From Paractinoplanes maris (GTDB lineage: Bacteria; Actinomycetota; Actinomycetes; Mycobacteriales; Micromonosporaceae): 64,000 bases of DNA. Shown piece after piece: positions 48,489-56,859 of the stretch. Location of the stretch: contig NZ_JALPVL010000019.1 in assembly GCF_023544465.1 (NCBI RefSeq), positions 1 to 64,000 on the forward strand, in the 5' to 3' direction. The position numbers and the translations under genes were made by a program. The first letter of the stretch is position 1. Each line of letters starts with the position of its first letter. The notes under the pieces are model-generated. The model saw only the letters and a list, made by a program, of their open reading frames with translations, did not search any database and was not told the DNA's origin.

Positions 48489-49447
48489 GACAGGCCCTCC
48501 AGCACAGAGGCGACCAGGTTGCGGATCAGAGCGATCTTGAAGGCGTTGTCGCGCAGCGGCTCGGCCGCGGCCAGCTCGGCGTCCGCCGCGGTCAGGAACG
48601 ACTCGCGGGTGGCCGGCTGTCCGCGCAACGCCTCCTCGGCCACGAAGGCCCGCCACGGCTTGTGCGCCACGGCGCCGAAGGCCAGGCGGACGTCGGTCAC
48701 GGTCCCGTCGTCGACCTGCGCCGCGGCGGCGATCGAGCCCACCGCGAAGGCGTACGAGGCCCGGTCGCGCACTTTCCGATAGGCCGACCGGGCGGCGAAG
48801 CCGAGCGGCGGCACGTCGACCGCGGTGATCAGCTCGCCGTGCTCCAGGACGGTGTCGCGGTCGGGGGTGTCGCCGGGCAGCCGGTGCAGTTCGGTGACCG
48901 GCACGGTCCGCTCCCCGGCCGGGCCGCTGATCCGCACGACGGCGTCGAGCGCGGCCAGCGCGACCGCCATGTCGGACGGGTGCGTGGCCACGCACGACGG
49001 GGAGGCACCCAGGATGGCCAGGTTACGGTGGTCGCCCTCGCGGGCCGGGCAGCCGGAGCCGGGATCGTGCTTGTTGCACGGCATCGTGGCGTCCATGAAA
49101 TAGCGGCACCGGGTGCGCTGGAGCAGGTTGCCGGCCGTGGTGGCCATGTTGCGCAGCTGGCCCGAGGCGCCGGCCAGCAGGGCCTGGCTGAGCACGGGGT
49201 AGTCCCGGCGCACGCGCGGGTCGGCGGCCAGGTCGCTGTTGCGCACGCCGGCGCCGATCCGCAGCCCGCCGCCGGGCCGGTCGCCGACCTCGTCGAGCCC
49301 GAGCCGGGTCACGTCGACCAGGACGTCCGGGGTGGCCACACCGAGCTTCATCAGGTCGACCAGGTTGGTGCCCCCGGCCAGGAAGGTCGCGCCCGGCTCC
49401 AAGCCCTGCGAGACGTCGGTGGCGGTGCGATAAGTGAACGTCTTCAT
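48485..49447 (-). CDS. molybdenum hydroxylase FAD subunit with extra Fe-S cysteines (PaoB-like)
   Basis: 320 residues. FAD-binding FLAGGTNLVDLMKLGV and ATTAGNLLQRTRCRYF. The segment with C-R-Y-F, M-P-C-N-K, S-G-C-P and S-C-V-A-THPSD carries four Cys in the pattern of E. coli PaoB, which holds a 4Fe-4S cluster, so electrons probably pass through an extra cluster here too. Overlaps both neighbours by four bases (ATGA). Confidence 0.88.
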   Translation of the reverse strand: MKTFTYRTATDVSQGLEPGATFLAGGTNLVDLMKLGVATPDVLVDVTRLGLDEVGDRPGGGLRIGAGVRNSDLAADPRVRRDYPVLSQALLAGASGQLRNMATTAGNLLQRTRCRYFMDATMPCNKHDPGSGCPAREGDHRNLAILGASPSCVATHPSDMAVALAALDAVVRISGPAGERTVPVTELHRLPGDTPDRDTVLEHGELITAVDVPPLGFAARSAYRKVRDRASYAFAVGSIAAAAQVDDGTVTDVRLAFGAVAHKPWRAFVAEEALRGQPATRESFLTAADAELAAAEPLRDNAFKIALIRNLVASVLEGLS

Positions 49448-49914
49448 CGCCCCGCCGCCTCCCGGATGGCCGGGACCATGTTGGGGTAGGCCCCGCAGCG
49501 GCAGAGGTTGCCGCTCATCCGTTCCTTGATGTCGGCGTCGGACAGGTGATCCTCGCCGGTGGAGACCGCGCTCGGCCAGCCCTTCGCCACCTCGTCCAGC
49601 ATCCCGACGGCCGAGCAGATCTGCCCGGGCGTGCAGTAGCCGCACTGGAACCCGTCGTGCTCGAGGAATTTCTCCTGCACCGGGTGGTCGACGCCCTCGA
49701 TGGTGGTGACCTCGGTGCCGTCGAGGGTGACCGCGAGGATCAGGCAGCTGTTCACCCGGCGGCCGTTCAGCAGCACGGTGCAGGCGCCGCACTGGCCGTG
49801 GTCGCAGCCCTTCTTGGCGCCGGTGAGGCCCAGATGCTCGCGCAGAGCGTCCAGCAACGTGGTGCGCGGGTCCAGGTCGAGGCTGTGCTCGACGCCGTTC
49901 ACGACGAGATCCAT
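49444..49914 (-). CDS. molybdenum hydroxylase 2Fe-2S subunit (PaoA-like)
   Basis: 156 residues with a plant-type 2Fe-2S site (CDHGQCGACTVLLNGRRVNSC) and a second helical 2Fe-2S site (QCGYCTPGQIC and NLCRCGAYPNM). E. coli PaoA carries a Tat signal for export; here the protein starts directly at the fold (MDLVVNGVEHSLDLDPRTTLLDALRE), so the whole complex is predicted to be cytosolic. First gene of the operon; 59 bp separate it from the divergent epimerase-like gene. Confidence 0.9.
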   Translation of the reverse strand: MDLVVNGVEHSLDLDPRTTLLDALREHLGLTGAKKGCDHGQCGACTVLLNGRRVNSCLILAVTLDGTEVTTIEGVDHPVQEKFLEHDGFQCGYCTPGQICSAVGMLDEVAKGWPSAVSTGEDHLSDADIKERMSGNLCRCGAYPNMVPAIREAAGR

Positions 49915-49973
49915 GGTCGCGTCGTACCCGGGCCGAGGTGGTTCAACCGCCCGCGTCCGGGTAGCGGACAGAC

Positions 49974-51053
49974 ATGCGAGTTGTGATCGTCGGAGCCACC
50001 GGGAACGCCGGAACCGCCCTGCTGCGCCGTCTGAACGCCGAGCCGGACGTATCGGTCGTCGGGGTGGCCCGGCGGCTGCCGTCGCGCACCGGCGCCTACG
50101 CCAAGGCGACCTGGCACTCGGTCGACATCGGCGTCACCGGCGCCGAGGACCAGCTGGCCGAGGTCTTCGCCGGGGCCGACGCGGTGGTGCACCTGGCCTG
50201 GCAGATCCAGCCCAACCACGACCAGCGCGTGCTCTATCGCACCAACGTGCTGGGCAGCCGCTCAGTGGCCAAGGCGGTGCTGCGGGCCGGGGTGCCGGCG
50301 CTGGTCTTCGCCTCGTCGGTGGGCGCCTATTCGCCGGGGCCCAAGGACGCGTACGTCCGGGAGAGCTGGCCGCGAGCCGGGGTGCTGCAGTCGTCGTACA
50401 GCCGGCACAAGGCACTCGTCGAGTGGATGCTCGACCAGATCGAGGCCGACCACCCCCAGCTGCGGGTGGTCCGGCTGCGCCCGGGGCTGATCTTCCAGCG
50501 GGCGGTCGGCACCGAGATCTCCCGCTACTTCGCGGGGCCGCTGTTGCCGGCCTGGCTGCTGCGCCCGCAGTGGCTGCCGGTGGTGCCATCGCATCCGGGG
50601 CTGCGGATGCAGGCGGTGCACGCGGACGACGTGGCCGACGCGTACGCCCGGGCGATCATGTCCGACGCCCACGGCGCCTTCAACATCGCGGCCGGCCCGG
50701 TGCTGGATCCCCGGGTCGCGGCGCGCACCTTCCACGGCGTACAGGTGCCGGTCCCCGGTCTTGTCCTCAAGGCCGCGGCCGCCGCGAGCTGGTGGTTGCG
50801 CCTGCAGCCGATCGACCAGGGCTGGGTCGAGCTGGGCCTCAAAGCGCCGCTGATGTCGTGCGACCGGGCGGCGACCGAGCTCGGCTGGCACCCGCGCCAC
50901 GACGCCGTCTCCGCCCTCAAGGAGCTGATCGCCGGCATGGCCGACCGCGCCCACGACGACGGCGGGCCACCGCTCTCGGGCGACCCGGCGCTGCCCGGCC
51001 GGCTCGGCGGGCTGCTCAAGGGCCGCCTGCCCGGCACCGGCAATCCCTACTAG
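49974..51053 (+). CDS. NAD-dependent epimerase/dehydratase-like SDR
   Basis: 359 residues, extended SDR: VVIVGATGNAGTALLRRL at the N-terminus, FASSVGAYSPG with catalytic Ser and SSYSRHK as the YxxxK site. The C-terminal ~90 residues contain a helical segment (KAAAAASWWLRLQPIDQGWVELGL) and a polar tail. Sugar-nucleotide epimerases and dihydroflavonol-reductase-like enzymes share this plan; the substrate is unclear. A -10 box for the next gene lies in its final codons. Confidence 0.8.
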   Translation: MRVVIVGATGNAGTALLRRLNAEPDVSVVGVARRLPSRTGAYAKATWHSVDIGVTGAEDQLAEVFAGADAVVHLAWQIQPNHDQRVLYRTNVLGSRSVAKAVLRAGVPALVFASSVGAYSPGPKDAYVRESWPRAGVLQSSYSRHKALVEWMLDQIEADHPQLRVVRLRPGLIFQRAVGTEISRYFAGPLLPAWLLRPQWLPVVPSHPGLRMQAVHADDVADAYARAIMSDAHGAFNIAAGPVLDPRVAARTFHGVQVPVPGLVLKAAAAASWWLRLQPIDQGWVELGLKAPLMSCDRAATELGWHPRHDAVSALKELIAGMADRAHDDGGPPLSGDPALPGRLGGLLKGRLPGTGNPY

Positions 51054-51056
51054 GTT
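51051..51056 (+). promoter_or_regulatory. -10 element overlapping the epimerase stop codon
   Basis: TAGGTT contains the TAG stop of the upstream gene and ends 6 nt before ATG 51063, which gives the PLP-enzyme gene its own leaderless promoter. Confidence 0.45.
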
Positions 51057-51062
51057 CGCAGC

Positions 51063-52256
51063 ATGATCTTCGACGTCGCGCGCATCCGGTCGGACTATCC
51101 CGCCCTCGCGGAGGGCTTCCTGCACTTCGACGGCGCGGGCGGCACCCAGCCGGCCGAGCCGGTGATCGCGGCGATCGCCGGGGCGATGCGCACCGCCGTG
51201 TCCAACCGCGGAACGGCACACGAGCCGGCCCGCCGCTCCGGGGAGATCGTCGCGGCCGCCCGGTCCGCGGTGGCCGATCTGGTCGGCGCCGACCCGGCCG
51301 GAGTGGTGTTCGGGCCGAGCGCCACCGCGCTGACCTACCTGGTGTCGCGCACGCTGGCGGCCGGTTGGGGCCCGGACGACGAGGTGGTGGTGTCGCGGCT
51401 CGACCACGACGCCAACGTCCGGCCCTGGGTGCAGTCGGGCGCGACCGTCCGGTGGGCCGACGTCGACCTGACGACCGGCGAGCTGCCGGTCGAGCAGTAC
51501 CGCGACCTGATCGGTCCACGCACCCGCCTGGTCGCGGTGACCGCGGCGAGCAACGCGACCGGGACCGTGCCCGCGGTCCGCGAGATCGCCGACCTCGCCC
51601 ACGCCGCCGGTGCCCAGGTGTACGTCGACGGCGTGCACGCCACGGCCCACCGCCCGACCGACGTGGCCGCGCTGGGCGCCGACTTCTATGTGACCAGCGC
51701 CTACAAGTGGTCGGGGCCGCACTACGCGGCCGTGGTCGCCGACCCGGCCGTCTGGGAGCCGCTGCACCCGGTGAAGCTGATCCCCTCGCCCGCCGGCGCG
51801 CCCGACCGCTTCGAGTACGGGACGCTGAGCTTCGAGCTGCTGGCCGGGATCACCGCGGCCGTCGATTTCCTCGCCGGCCTGAGCGAAGCCGGTCTGAGCG
51901 ACGCCACCGGTGACCGCCGGAGTCGCGTGCTGGCCGGTCTGGCCGCCGCCGAGGCGCACGAGAACGGGCTGCTGGCCCGGCTGCTCGACGGCCTGGCCGC
52001 GAACGACCGGGTGACCCTCTGCCCGGCCGGCGCCGAGCGCTGCCCGACGGTCTCGTTCCGGATCGACGGCGAGGCTCCCGCCGACACCGCCCGGCGCCTC
52101 GGTGAGCTGGGCATCTGCGTCTCGCACGGCGACTACTACGCGGTCGAATACTTCGAGGCGGCCGGCCTGCGGTCGACCGGCGGCGCGGTGCGGGCCAGCA
52201 TCTACCACTACAACACCGCGGACGAGGTCGACCGCCTGCTCGAAGCTCTGGGCTAG
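51063..52256 (+). CDS. cysteine-desulfurase-like PLP enzyme (class V aminotransferase)
   Basis: 397 residues. The PLP Schiff-base Lys is in TSAYKWSGPHYA, the phosphate-binding GxxGTVPAVREIADLAH and VYVDGVHATAHRP segments are typical of the family, and HFDGAGGTQPAEPV near the N-terminus matches the branch called cysteine-desulfurase-like (TIGR01976-type in my memory). The Cys-bearing mobile loop of IscS/NifS is not apparent, so sulfur transfer should not be assumed. Its stop overlaps that of the GGDEF-EAL gene. Confidence 0.8.
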   Translation: MIFDVARIRSDYPALAEGFLHFDGAGGTQPAEPVIAAIAGAMRTAVSNRGTAHEPARRSGEIVAAARSAVADLVGADPAGVVFGPSATALTYLVSRTLAAGWGPDDEVVVSRLDHDANVRPWVQSGATVRWADVDLTTGELPVEQYRDLIGPRTRLVAVTAASNATGTVPAVREIADLAHAAGAQVYVDGVHATAHRPTDVAALGADFYVTSAYKWSGPHYAAVVADPAVWEPLHPVKLIPSPAGAPDRFEYGTLSFELLAGITAAVDFLAGLSEAGLSDATGDRRSRVLAGLAAAEAHENGLLARLLDGLAANDRVTLCPAGAERCPTVSFRIDGEAPADTARRLGELGICVSHGDYYAVEYFEAAGLRSTGGAVRASIYHYNTADEVDRLLEALG

Positions 52257-55200
52257 GCGACCAGCGGCATCCGGTCGGTGATCTGGCTCAGCGCCTCGGT
52301 GCCGTCGACCGGGCTCGAATACAGGTAACCCTGGCCCAGCGGGCAGCCCAGCCGGGCCAGCAGGTCGCGGTGGGCCGGATCCTCGATGCCCTCGGCGATC
52401 ACGGTCAGGCCGAGCGCCTGGGCCAGGTTGATCAGCCCGGACACGAGCGCGAGCTGGTGCGGGTCGTCCACCACGCCGTCGACGAACGCCTTGTCGATCT
52501 TCACCACGTCGACCGGGCGCCGGCGTACGCTGCCCAGCGCGGACGAGCTCGCCGCGAAGTCGTCGATCGCGACCCGTACGCCGAGATCGCGCAGCGCGGC
52601 CAGGTCGGCCCACATCGCCTCGTGGTCGCCGTCGAGCACGCCCTCGCTGAGCTCCAGCATCAAGGCCTGCGGGGGCACCCCGGCGTAGGCCAGGGCCTGC
52701 TCCACCAGACCCACGAAGTTGCCCTCGCGGAACTGCCGGACCGACACGTTCACACTGACGAACGGCTGGCGGGTGCGCGGCAGGATGCGCCGCCACTGCG
52801 CGACCGTGTGCAAGGCCTGGTCCAGCACCCAGCGACCCATCGGCACGACCAGACCGCTCTCCTCGGCCACCTCCAGGAACTCGGCCGGCGCGATCACCCC
52901 CCGGGACGGGTGGTGCCAGCGGACGAGGGCCTCGAAGCCCACCGGCTCGTCCGTGGCCAGCTCGATGATCGGCTGATAGGCGAGCAGGAAGTGCCCCTCG
53001 TGCACGGCGTGGTCCAGAGCCGAGCGCAACTCGAGCCGCTCGACCATCGTGCTGTGCAGGTGGGCCTGGTATCGGCGCCACTGATTCTTGCCGGCACCCT
53101 TGGCCACATAGAGAGCCAGGTCGGCCTGGCGCAGCAACTCGTCCGGAGTGTCGGCCTCGGGCGTGGTGGTGATGCCGATGCTGGCCACCGCGGTCAGCTC
53201 CGAGCCGTCGTCCATCCGGATGGGCTCGGCCAGCGCGGTCAGGATCCGCTGGGCGGTCTCCTCGACCGCCCCGGGGTCCTGCACGTTCTCGACCAGCGCG
53301 GCGAACTCGTCCCCGCCGAGGCGGGCCGCGGTGTCGTCGGCCCGCAGGGCGCCGGCGATCCGGTGGGCGACCCCGATCAGCAGCTGGTCGCCGGCCGCGT
53401 GCCCGAGCGTGTCGTTGACCTTCTTGAAGTCGTCCAGGTCGATGAACAGGACGCCGACCACCGAGCCGTCGCGGGCCCCGCGCTGCAACGCGTGGCCCAG
53501 CCGGTCGTGGAAGAGCACCCGGTTGGCCAGCCCGGTCATCGCGTCGTGGAACACCCGGTGGGTCAGCTCCTGCTCGAGCCGGCGCCGCTCGGTCACGTCG
53601 CGCAGGGTCAGCACGAGCGCGGCCACGGTCGGCTCGCGGCGCAGATCCTGACCGTGCATCTCGAGCACGACCTCGGCCCGCTCGGCGGCCAGCGCCCGGA
53701 AGTCGAGGCCCTCCTGCAGCCCGTCGCCGGTGCGCAGCGCGGCCAGCACCTCGGCCAGCCGGGACCGCTCGACCGGGTGGATGACCGCGGCCATCGGGTT
53801 GCCGGTCGGGTCCGCCCCGAGGACGGCGGTGGCGGACGGACTCGCGTACCGGATCCGGTCCTGCTCGTCGACGATGAGGATGACATCGGAGGTCTTCTGC
53901 ACGAGCGTCCGGAAATAGGTCTCGCTGTTGCGGCGGATGACCTCCTGGCTCAGGCCGATCCGCTCCAGGGCCAGGGCGGCCTGGGTGGCCAGCACCTCGA
54001 TCGCGCGGAGCAGGCCGGCCAGCGCCGGCGTGGGACCGCCGACGTGCAGCACCCCGACCAGCGGATCGCCGGTCGGCCGGTCGGAGAGCACCATCGGGCA
54101 GCGCAGCGTCAGGGCGAACTGGTTGAGCCGCACCGAGACGGCCCAGTCGACGTCCCGGGTCGGCAGCAGACGGGCGGCGGTCCCGGTCGAGCGGTCCACC
54201 GCGGCCTGGGTGGTCGCCTCCGGGGAGAGCAGGCCGGTCTGCTCGATCGTCACGGCCAGCACGACGGCGTGCGGGGTGTCCGGGGGCAGCAGGTGGGCCA
54301 CCGCCGTCCGGACGGCGTCGCCGACCTCATCGGTGTCGGCCGCCGAGACGAGCGCGGCCGAGGCCTCGCGGAGCGCCCGCTCGCGGGCCAGCGCCTGCCG
54401 GTGCCCGGTCATGATCCCGGCCATCCGCACCAGCACCAGCAGGAACGTGATCGCGCTGAGCGCGGCGACCACGGTCAGGTCGGTCTTCGCCTCCCGCAAC
54501 ATGATCACCACGAGGACGGCCGGGGCCACCATCGAGGCGGCCCCGAGCAATGCCAGGCGGCCCCGGCCCAGCCCGGGGGCGGGCAGGTCGGCCGGCGTGT
54601 CCAGCTCGGCCATCGACGGGTGCAGGGCGGCCAGACCAGCCGCGGCGTAGAGCGCGAACCGGCCCAGACCGGCCACCGGCACGTCGAACAACGACAGCTC
54701 GTAGCCCGCGTCGGCCAGCAGGAAGAACACGACGCCGGCGCCCAGGAGACGAACCGAAAGAACCGGCCGGTCGCTGATCAGCAGGCGGGTCAGCATGCCG
54801 AGCAGCAGCAGATCACCGACCGGGAAGGCGAAGGCGGTCCACGGGCTGCCCCCGGCGCGCTCCAGGGCGGGCCCGATCAGGAAGCTCCACGCCAGCAGCG
54901 CGGCTCCGGCGGTGAGCGTGAGGGAGTCGAGCATGGCGGCGCGGTCGCGCGTTCCCCTCGTACGCCGTCGCAGCAGCACAACAAGCATGGCGGCGAACAA
55001 CGGATAGGCCGCGACCGCGAGCAGCGCCCCGGCCATGACCAGCCCCGGCACCTGGGTGGTGACCGAATCCGGCGCCCGGTAGAGGGCGGTGCCCACCGCG
55101 GACAGCGCGATGGCGGTGGCCAGCAACCGCCACGGCAGACGGCGGGCCGGCCGGTTCAGCCGCACCCCGACGCCCACGACGACAACCGCCGTGGCCCCGG

Positions 55201-55306
55201 CGATCAGGCGCAGCACCGACTGGGCCCCGGCCGGAACCGCGACGAAGAGCACTGCGAGCACGGCCATCCAGCCGCCGAACAGAGCGGCGACCCACCGTGG
55301 GGGCAT
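52253..55306 (-). CDS. membrane GAF/PAS-GGDEF-EAL bifunctional c-di-GMP protein
   Basis: 1017 residues. About nine hydrophobic helices span the first ~310 residues, then a GAF-like region (about 330-450), a PAS domain (about 455-570), GGDEF (RLGGDEFAAL near 665, with an R-x-x-D inhibitory site RADD five residues before) and EAL (GFEALVRW near 790). The EAL metal and substrate residues appear present (YQP, EAL, VNVS, ELSEG, IDDF, KIDKAF, AEGIED, QGY), although loop 6 reads DDFAASSSAL, not the usual DDFGTGYSSL. Both synthesis and hydrolysis are possible. The start ATG 55306 has AAAGGA 5 nt upstream. Confidence 0.9.
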   Translation of the reverse strand: MPPRWVAALFGGWMAVLAVLFVAVPAGAQSVLRLIAGATAVVVVGVGVRLNRPARRLPWRLLATAIALSAVGTALYRAPDSVTTQVPGLVMAGALLAVAAYPLFAAMLVVLLRRRTRGTRDRAAMLDSLTLTAGAALLAWSFLIGPALERAGGSPWTAFAFPVGDLLLLGMLTRLLISDRPVLSVRLLGAGVVFFLLADAGYELSLFDVPVAGLGRFALYAAAGLAALHPSMAELDTPADLPAPGLGRGRLALLGAASMVAPAVLVVIMLREAKTDLTVVAALSAITFLLVLVRMAGIMTGHRQALARERALREASAALVSAADTDEVGDAVRTAVAHLLPPDTPHAVVLAVTIEQTGLLSPEATTQAAVDRSTGTAARLLPTRDVDWAVSVRLNQFALTLRCPMVLSDRPTGDPLVGVLHVGGPTPALAGLLRAIEVLATQAALALERIGLSQEVIRRNSETYFRTLVQKTSDVILIVDEQDRIRYASPSATAVLGADPTGNPMAAVIHPVERSRLAEVLAALRTGDGLQEGLDFRALAAERAEVVLEMHGQDLRREPTVAALVLTLRDVTERRRLEQELTHRVFHDAMTGLANRVLFHDRLGHALQRGARDGSVVGVLFIDLDDFKKVNDTLGHAAGDQLLIGVAHRIAGALRADDTAARLGGDEFAALVENVQDPGAVEETAQRILTALAEPIRMDDGSELTAVASIGITTTPEADTPDELLRQADLALYVAKGAGKNQWRRYQAHLHSTMVERLELRSALDHAVHEGHFLLAYQPIIELATDEPVGFEALVRWHHPSRGVIAPAEFLEVAEESGLVVPMGRWVLDQALHTVAQWRRILPRTRQPFVSVNVSVRQFREGNFVGLVEQALAYAGVPPQALMLELSEGVLDGDHEAMWADLAALRDLGVRVAIDDFAASSSALGSVRRRPVDVVKIDKAFVDGVVDDPHQLALVSGLINLAQALGLTVIAEGIEDPAHRDLLARLGCPLGQGYLYSSPVDGTEALSQITDRMPLVA

Positions 55307-55374
55307 GGGCGTTCCTTTTTCCGAAGGGAGTGGCCGTCCCATCGGTCCCGCGAAGGCCGAGTTGAGCAACGGGG

Positions 55375-55380
55375 CACAAT
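55375..55380 (+). promoter_or_regulatory. -10 element of the methyltransferase gene
   Basis: CACAAT ends 6 nt before GTG 55387. It deviates from TAnnnT at position 1, but the spacing is the one seen at other leaderless starts here. Confidence 0.3.
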
Positions 55381-55386
55381 CAATGG

Positions 55387-56022
55387 GTGCTTCTGGAGTT
55401 CATTCGCGGCAACACGACGCCCGCACCCGTGCCGTTCGTCGGTGAGATCACGCTGTTTCAGGCGGACGAGCCGATCGCCCTGTGGGAGAAGACCGAGGAG
55501 GGCGGGAGTTCGCAGCCGCCGCCGTTCTGGGCTTTCGCGTGGGCGGGCGGGCAGGCGCTGGCCCGGCATGTGCTGGACCATCCCGATCTGGTGTCGGGGC
55601 GGTCGGTGCTCGATCTGGCGACCGGGTCGGGGCTGGTGGCAGTGGCGGCGGCCCGAGCGGGGGCGGAGCCGGTGACGGCCAATGACATCGACCCGTATTC
55701 GTTGGCCGCGGCTGAGGCGAACGCGGTGGTGAACGGGGTCGAGGTGCGGCTGCTGGAGGCGGACATCCTCGACAGCGACGAGTCGTACGGGGTAGTTCTG
55801 GCCGGGGATGTGTTCTACAGCCGCGAGATGGCGGGGCGGGTGCTGCCGTTCCTGCGGCGGGCGGCCGGGCGGGGGTCGCTGGTGCTGGTGGGGGATCCGG
55901 GGCGGGCCTATCTGCCGGACTCGGGGCTGATCGAGCGGGCGGTCTACGACATTCCCGTGCCGGTCTCGCTGGAGAGCGTCGACACCCGCCGTACGAGGGT
56001 CTGGCAGCTCACGACGGTGTGA
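55387..56022 (+). CDS. SAM-dependent methyltransferase (ETFB-lysine-methyltransferase-like)
   Basis: 211 residues with a class I fold: VLDLATGSGLVAVAAARAG (motif I), NDIDPYSLAAAEANAVVNG and ADILDSDESYGVVLAGDVFYSREMA. The VFY where DNA methylases have DPPY, and the PPFWAFAWAGGQALARHVLDHP lead, match the METTL20/23 type that methylates lysines of proteins such as ETF-beta. The acyl-CoA dehydrogenase at 9-11 kb would depend on ETF, but they are not linked. Probably leaderless from GTG 55387. Confidence 0.8.
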   Translation: MLLEFIRGNTTPAPVPFVGEITLFQADEPIALWEKTEEGGSSQPPPFWAFAWAGGQALARHVLDHPDLVSGRSVLDLATGSGLVAVAAARAGAEPVTANDIDPYSLAAAEANAVVNGVEVRLLEADILDSDESYGVVLAGDVFYSREMAGRVLPFLRRAAGRGSLVLVGDPGRAYLPDSGLIERAVYDIPVPVSLESVDTRRTRVWQLTTV

Positions 56023-56029
56023 AGCGCGC

Positions 56030-56110
56030 TGTGGACAACTCGGCTCCGTTCGCTTGACACCGCGTAAGGTCACCCGACAACGCCCCGAGGTGGGAGGGGG
56101 CTAGGGATGG
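56030..56110 (+). other. repeated intergenic element, copy 2
   Basis: Starts with TGTGGACAAC (56030-56039), and after ~50 bp reads GCCCCGAGGTGGGAGGGGG directly followed by CTAGGGATGG. The same order and spacing occur at 27472-27550. A middle block CGCGTAAGGTCA (56061-56072) carries a -10-like TAAGGT. ATG 56107 opens a frame antisense to the HAD gene. Function unknown. Confidence 0.55.
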
Positions 56111-56132
56111 CCGGCGCGGGACAAATCGGATT

Positions 56133-56858
56133 TCAGAGGCTTTTCTCGAGCAGCGTCTGCAGGCCGAATCCGTCCTCGACCACGTCGTCGGCGGCTGGTC
56201 CGCCGGGCTCCAGCGACGTCCGCGGTGACGGCATGAGCACCGCGCGGCCCACCCCGGCCCGGCGGGCGCAGACGATGTCGCGGCGCGGCGTGTCCCCGAC
56301 GAACCAGCACTCCTCCGGCGGCAGCCCCAGCTCGTCCGTCGCGTTCCAGATCATCTGCGGGTTCGGCTTCCGCACGCCCGCCTCGTCGCTGTAGACCTGC
56401 ACGGCGAAGAAGTGCCCGAGCCCCGCCTTGTCGAGAAAGTCCCGGTGCGCCGCGCCCGACAGCGTGTTCGACACAACCGCCAGCGGGATCGCGGCGTCCG
56501 CGGCCTTTTGCAACGCCGACGGGATGCCCGGCCGCAGCGCCCAGTTGTCCCGCCAGGCCCACTCGTAGCTCAGCTTGCGCACCGCGCCCCGCACCGGCAC
56601 CTGAGCCGCCGGCGGCCACCCGGGCAGGATGAACCGCTCCCACACCTGGCCCTGGCTCAGCTCGTCGGGCCAGTCCTCGTCGCGCCAGGCTCGGTAGGCG
56701 ACCGCCCCGTCGGTCAGCGACCGCTGGATCTCGCCCGGCGTCAGCACCCCGTTCACCAGGTTGAAGATGCGCAGCACCAGACCGGGCGGCGCGGTGCGCT
56801 GGGGCGGCGCGTCCGCCAGCACTCCCCCGAAATCGAGCAGGATCGCGGCCGGGCGCAT
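56133..56858 (-). CDS. HAD-superfamily hydrolase
   Basis: 241 residues. Motif I ILLDFGGVLA (nucleophile Asp; the second Asp is replaced by Gly), motif II VVSNTL (Ser/Thr), and motifs III/IV KPNPQMIWNA...CWFVGDTPRRD. A helical cap precedes motif II. It probably dephosphorylates a small phosphorylated metabolite. Its ATG lies one base after the stop of the ROK-like kinase gene, so kinase and phosphatase are co-translated. Confidence 0.88.
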   Translation of the reverse strand: MRPAAILLDFGGVLADAPPQRTAPPGLVLRIFNLVNGVLTPGEIQRSLTDGAVAYRAWRDEDWPDELSQGQVWERFILPGWPPAAQVPVRGAVRKLSYEWAWRDNWALRPGIPSALQKAADAAIPLAVVSNTLSGAAHRDFLDKAGLGHFFAVQVYSDEAGVRKPNPQMIWNATDELGLPPEECWFVGDTPRRDIVCARRAGVGRAVLMPSPRTSLEPGGPAADDVVEDGFGLQTLLEKSL

Positions 56859-56859
56859 G

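Noticed and set aside
52370..55675. A plus-strand frame of about 1,100 codons opposite the GGDEF-EAL gene
   Set aside because: Antisense shadow; the opposite strand has GAF, PAS, GGDEF and EAL motifs in one frame.
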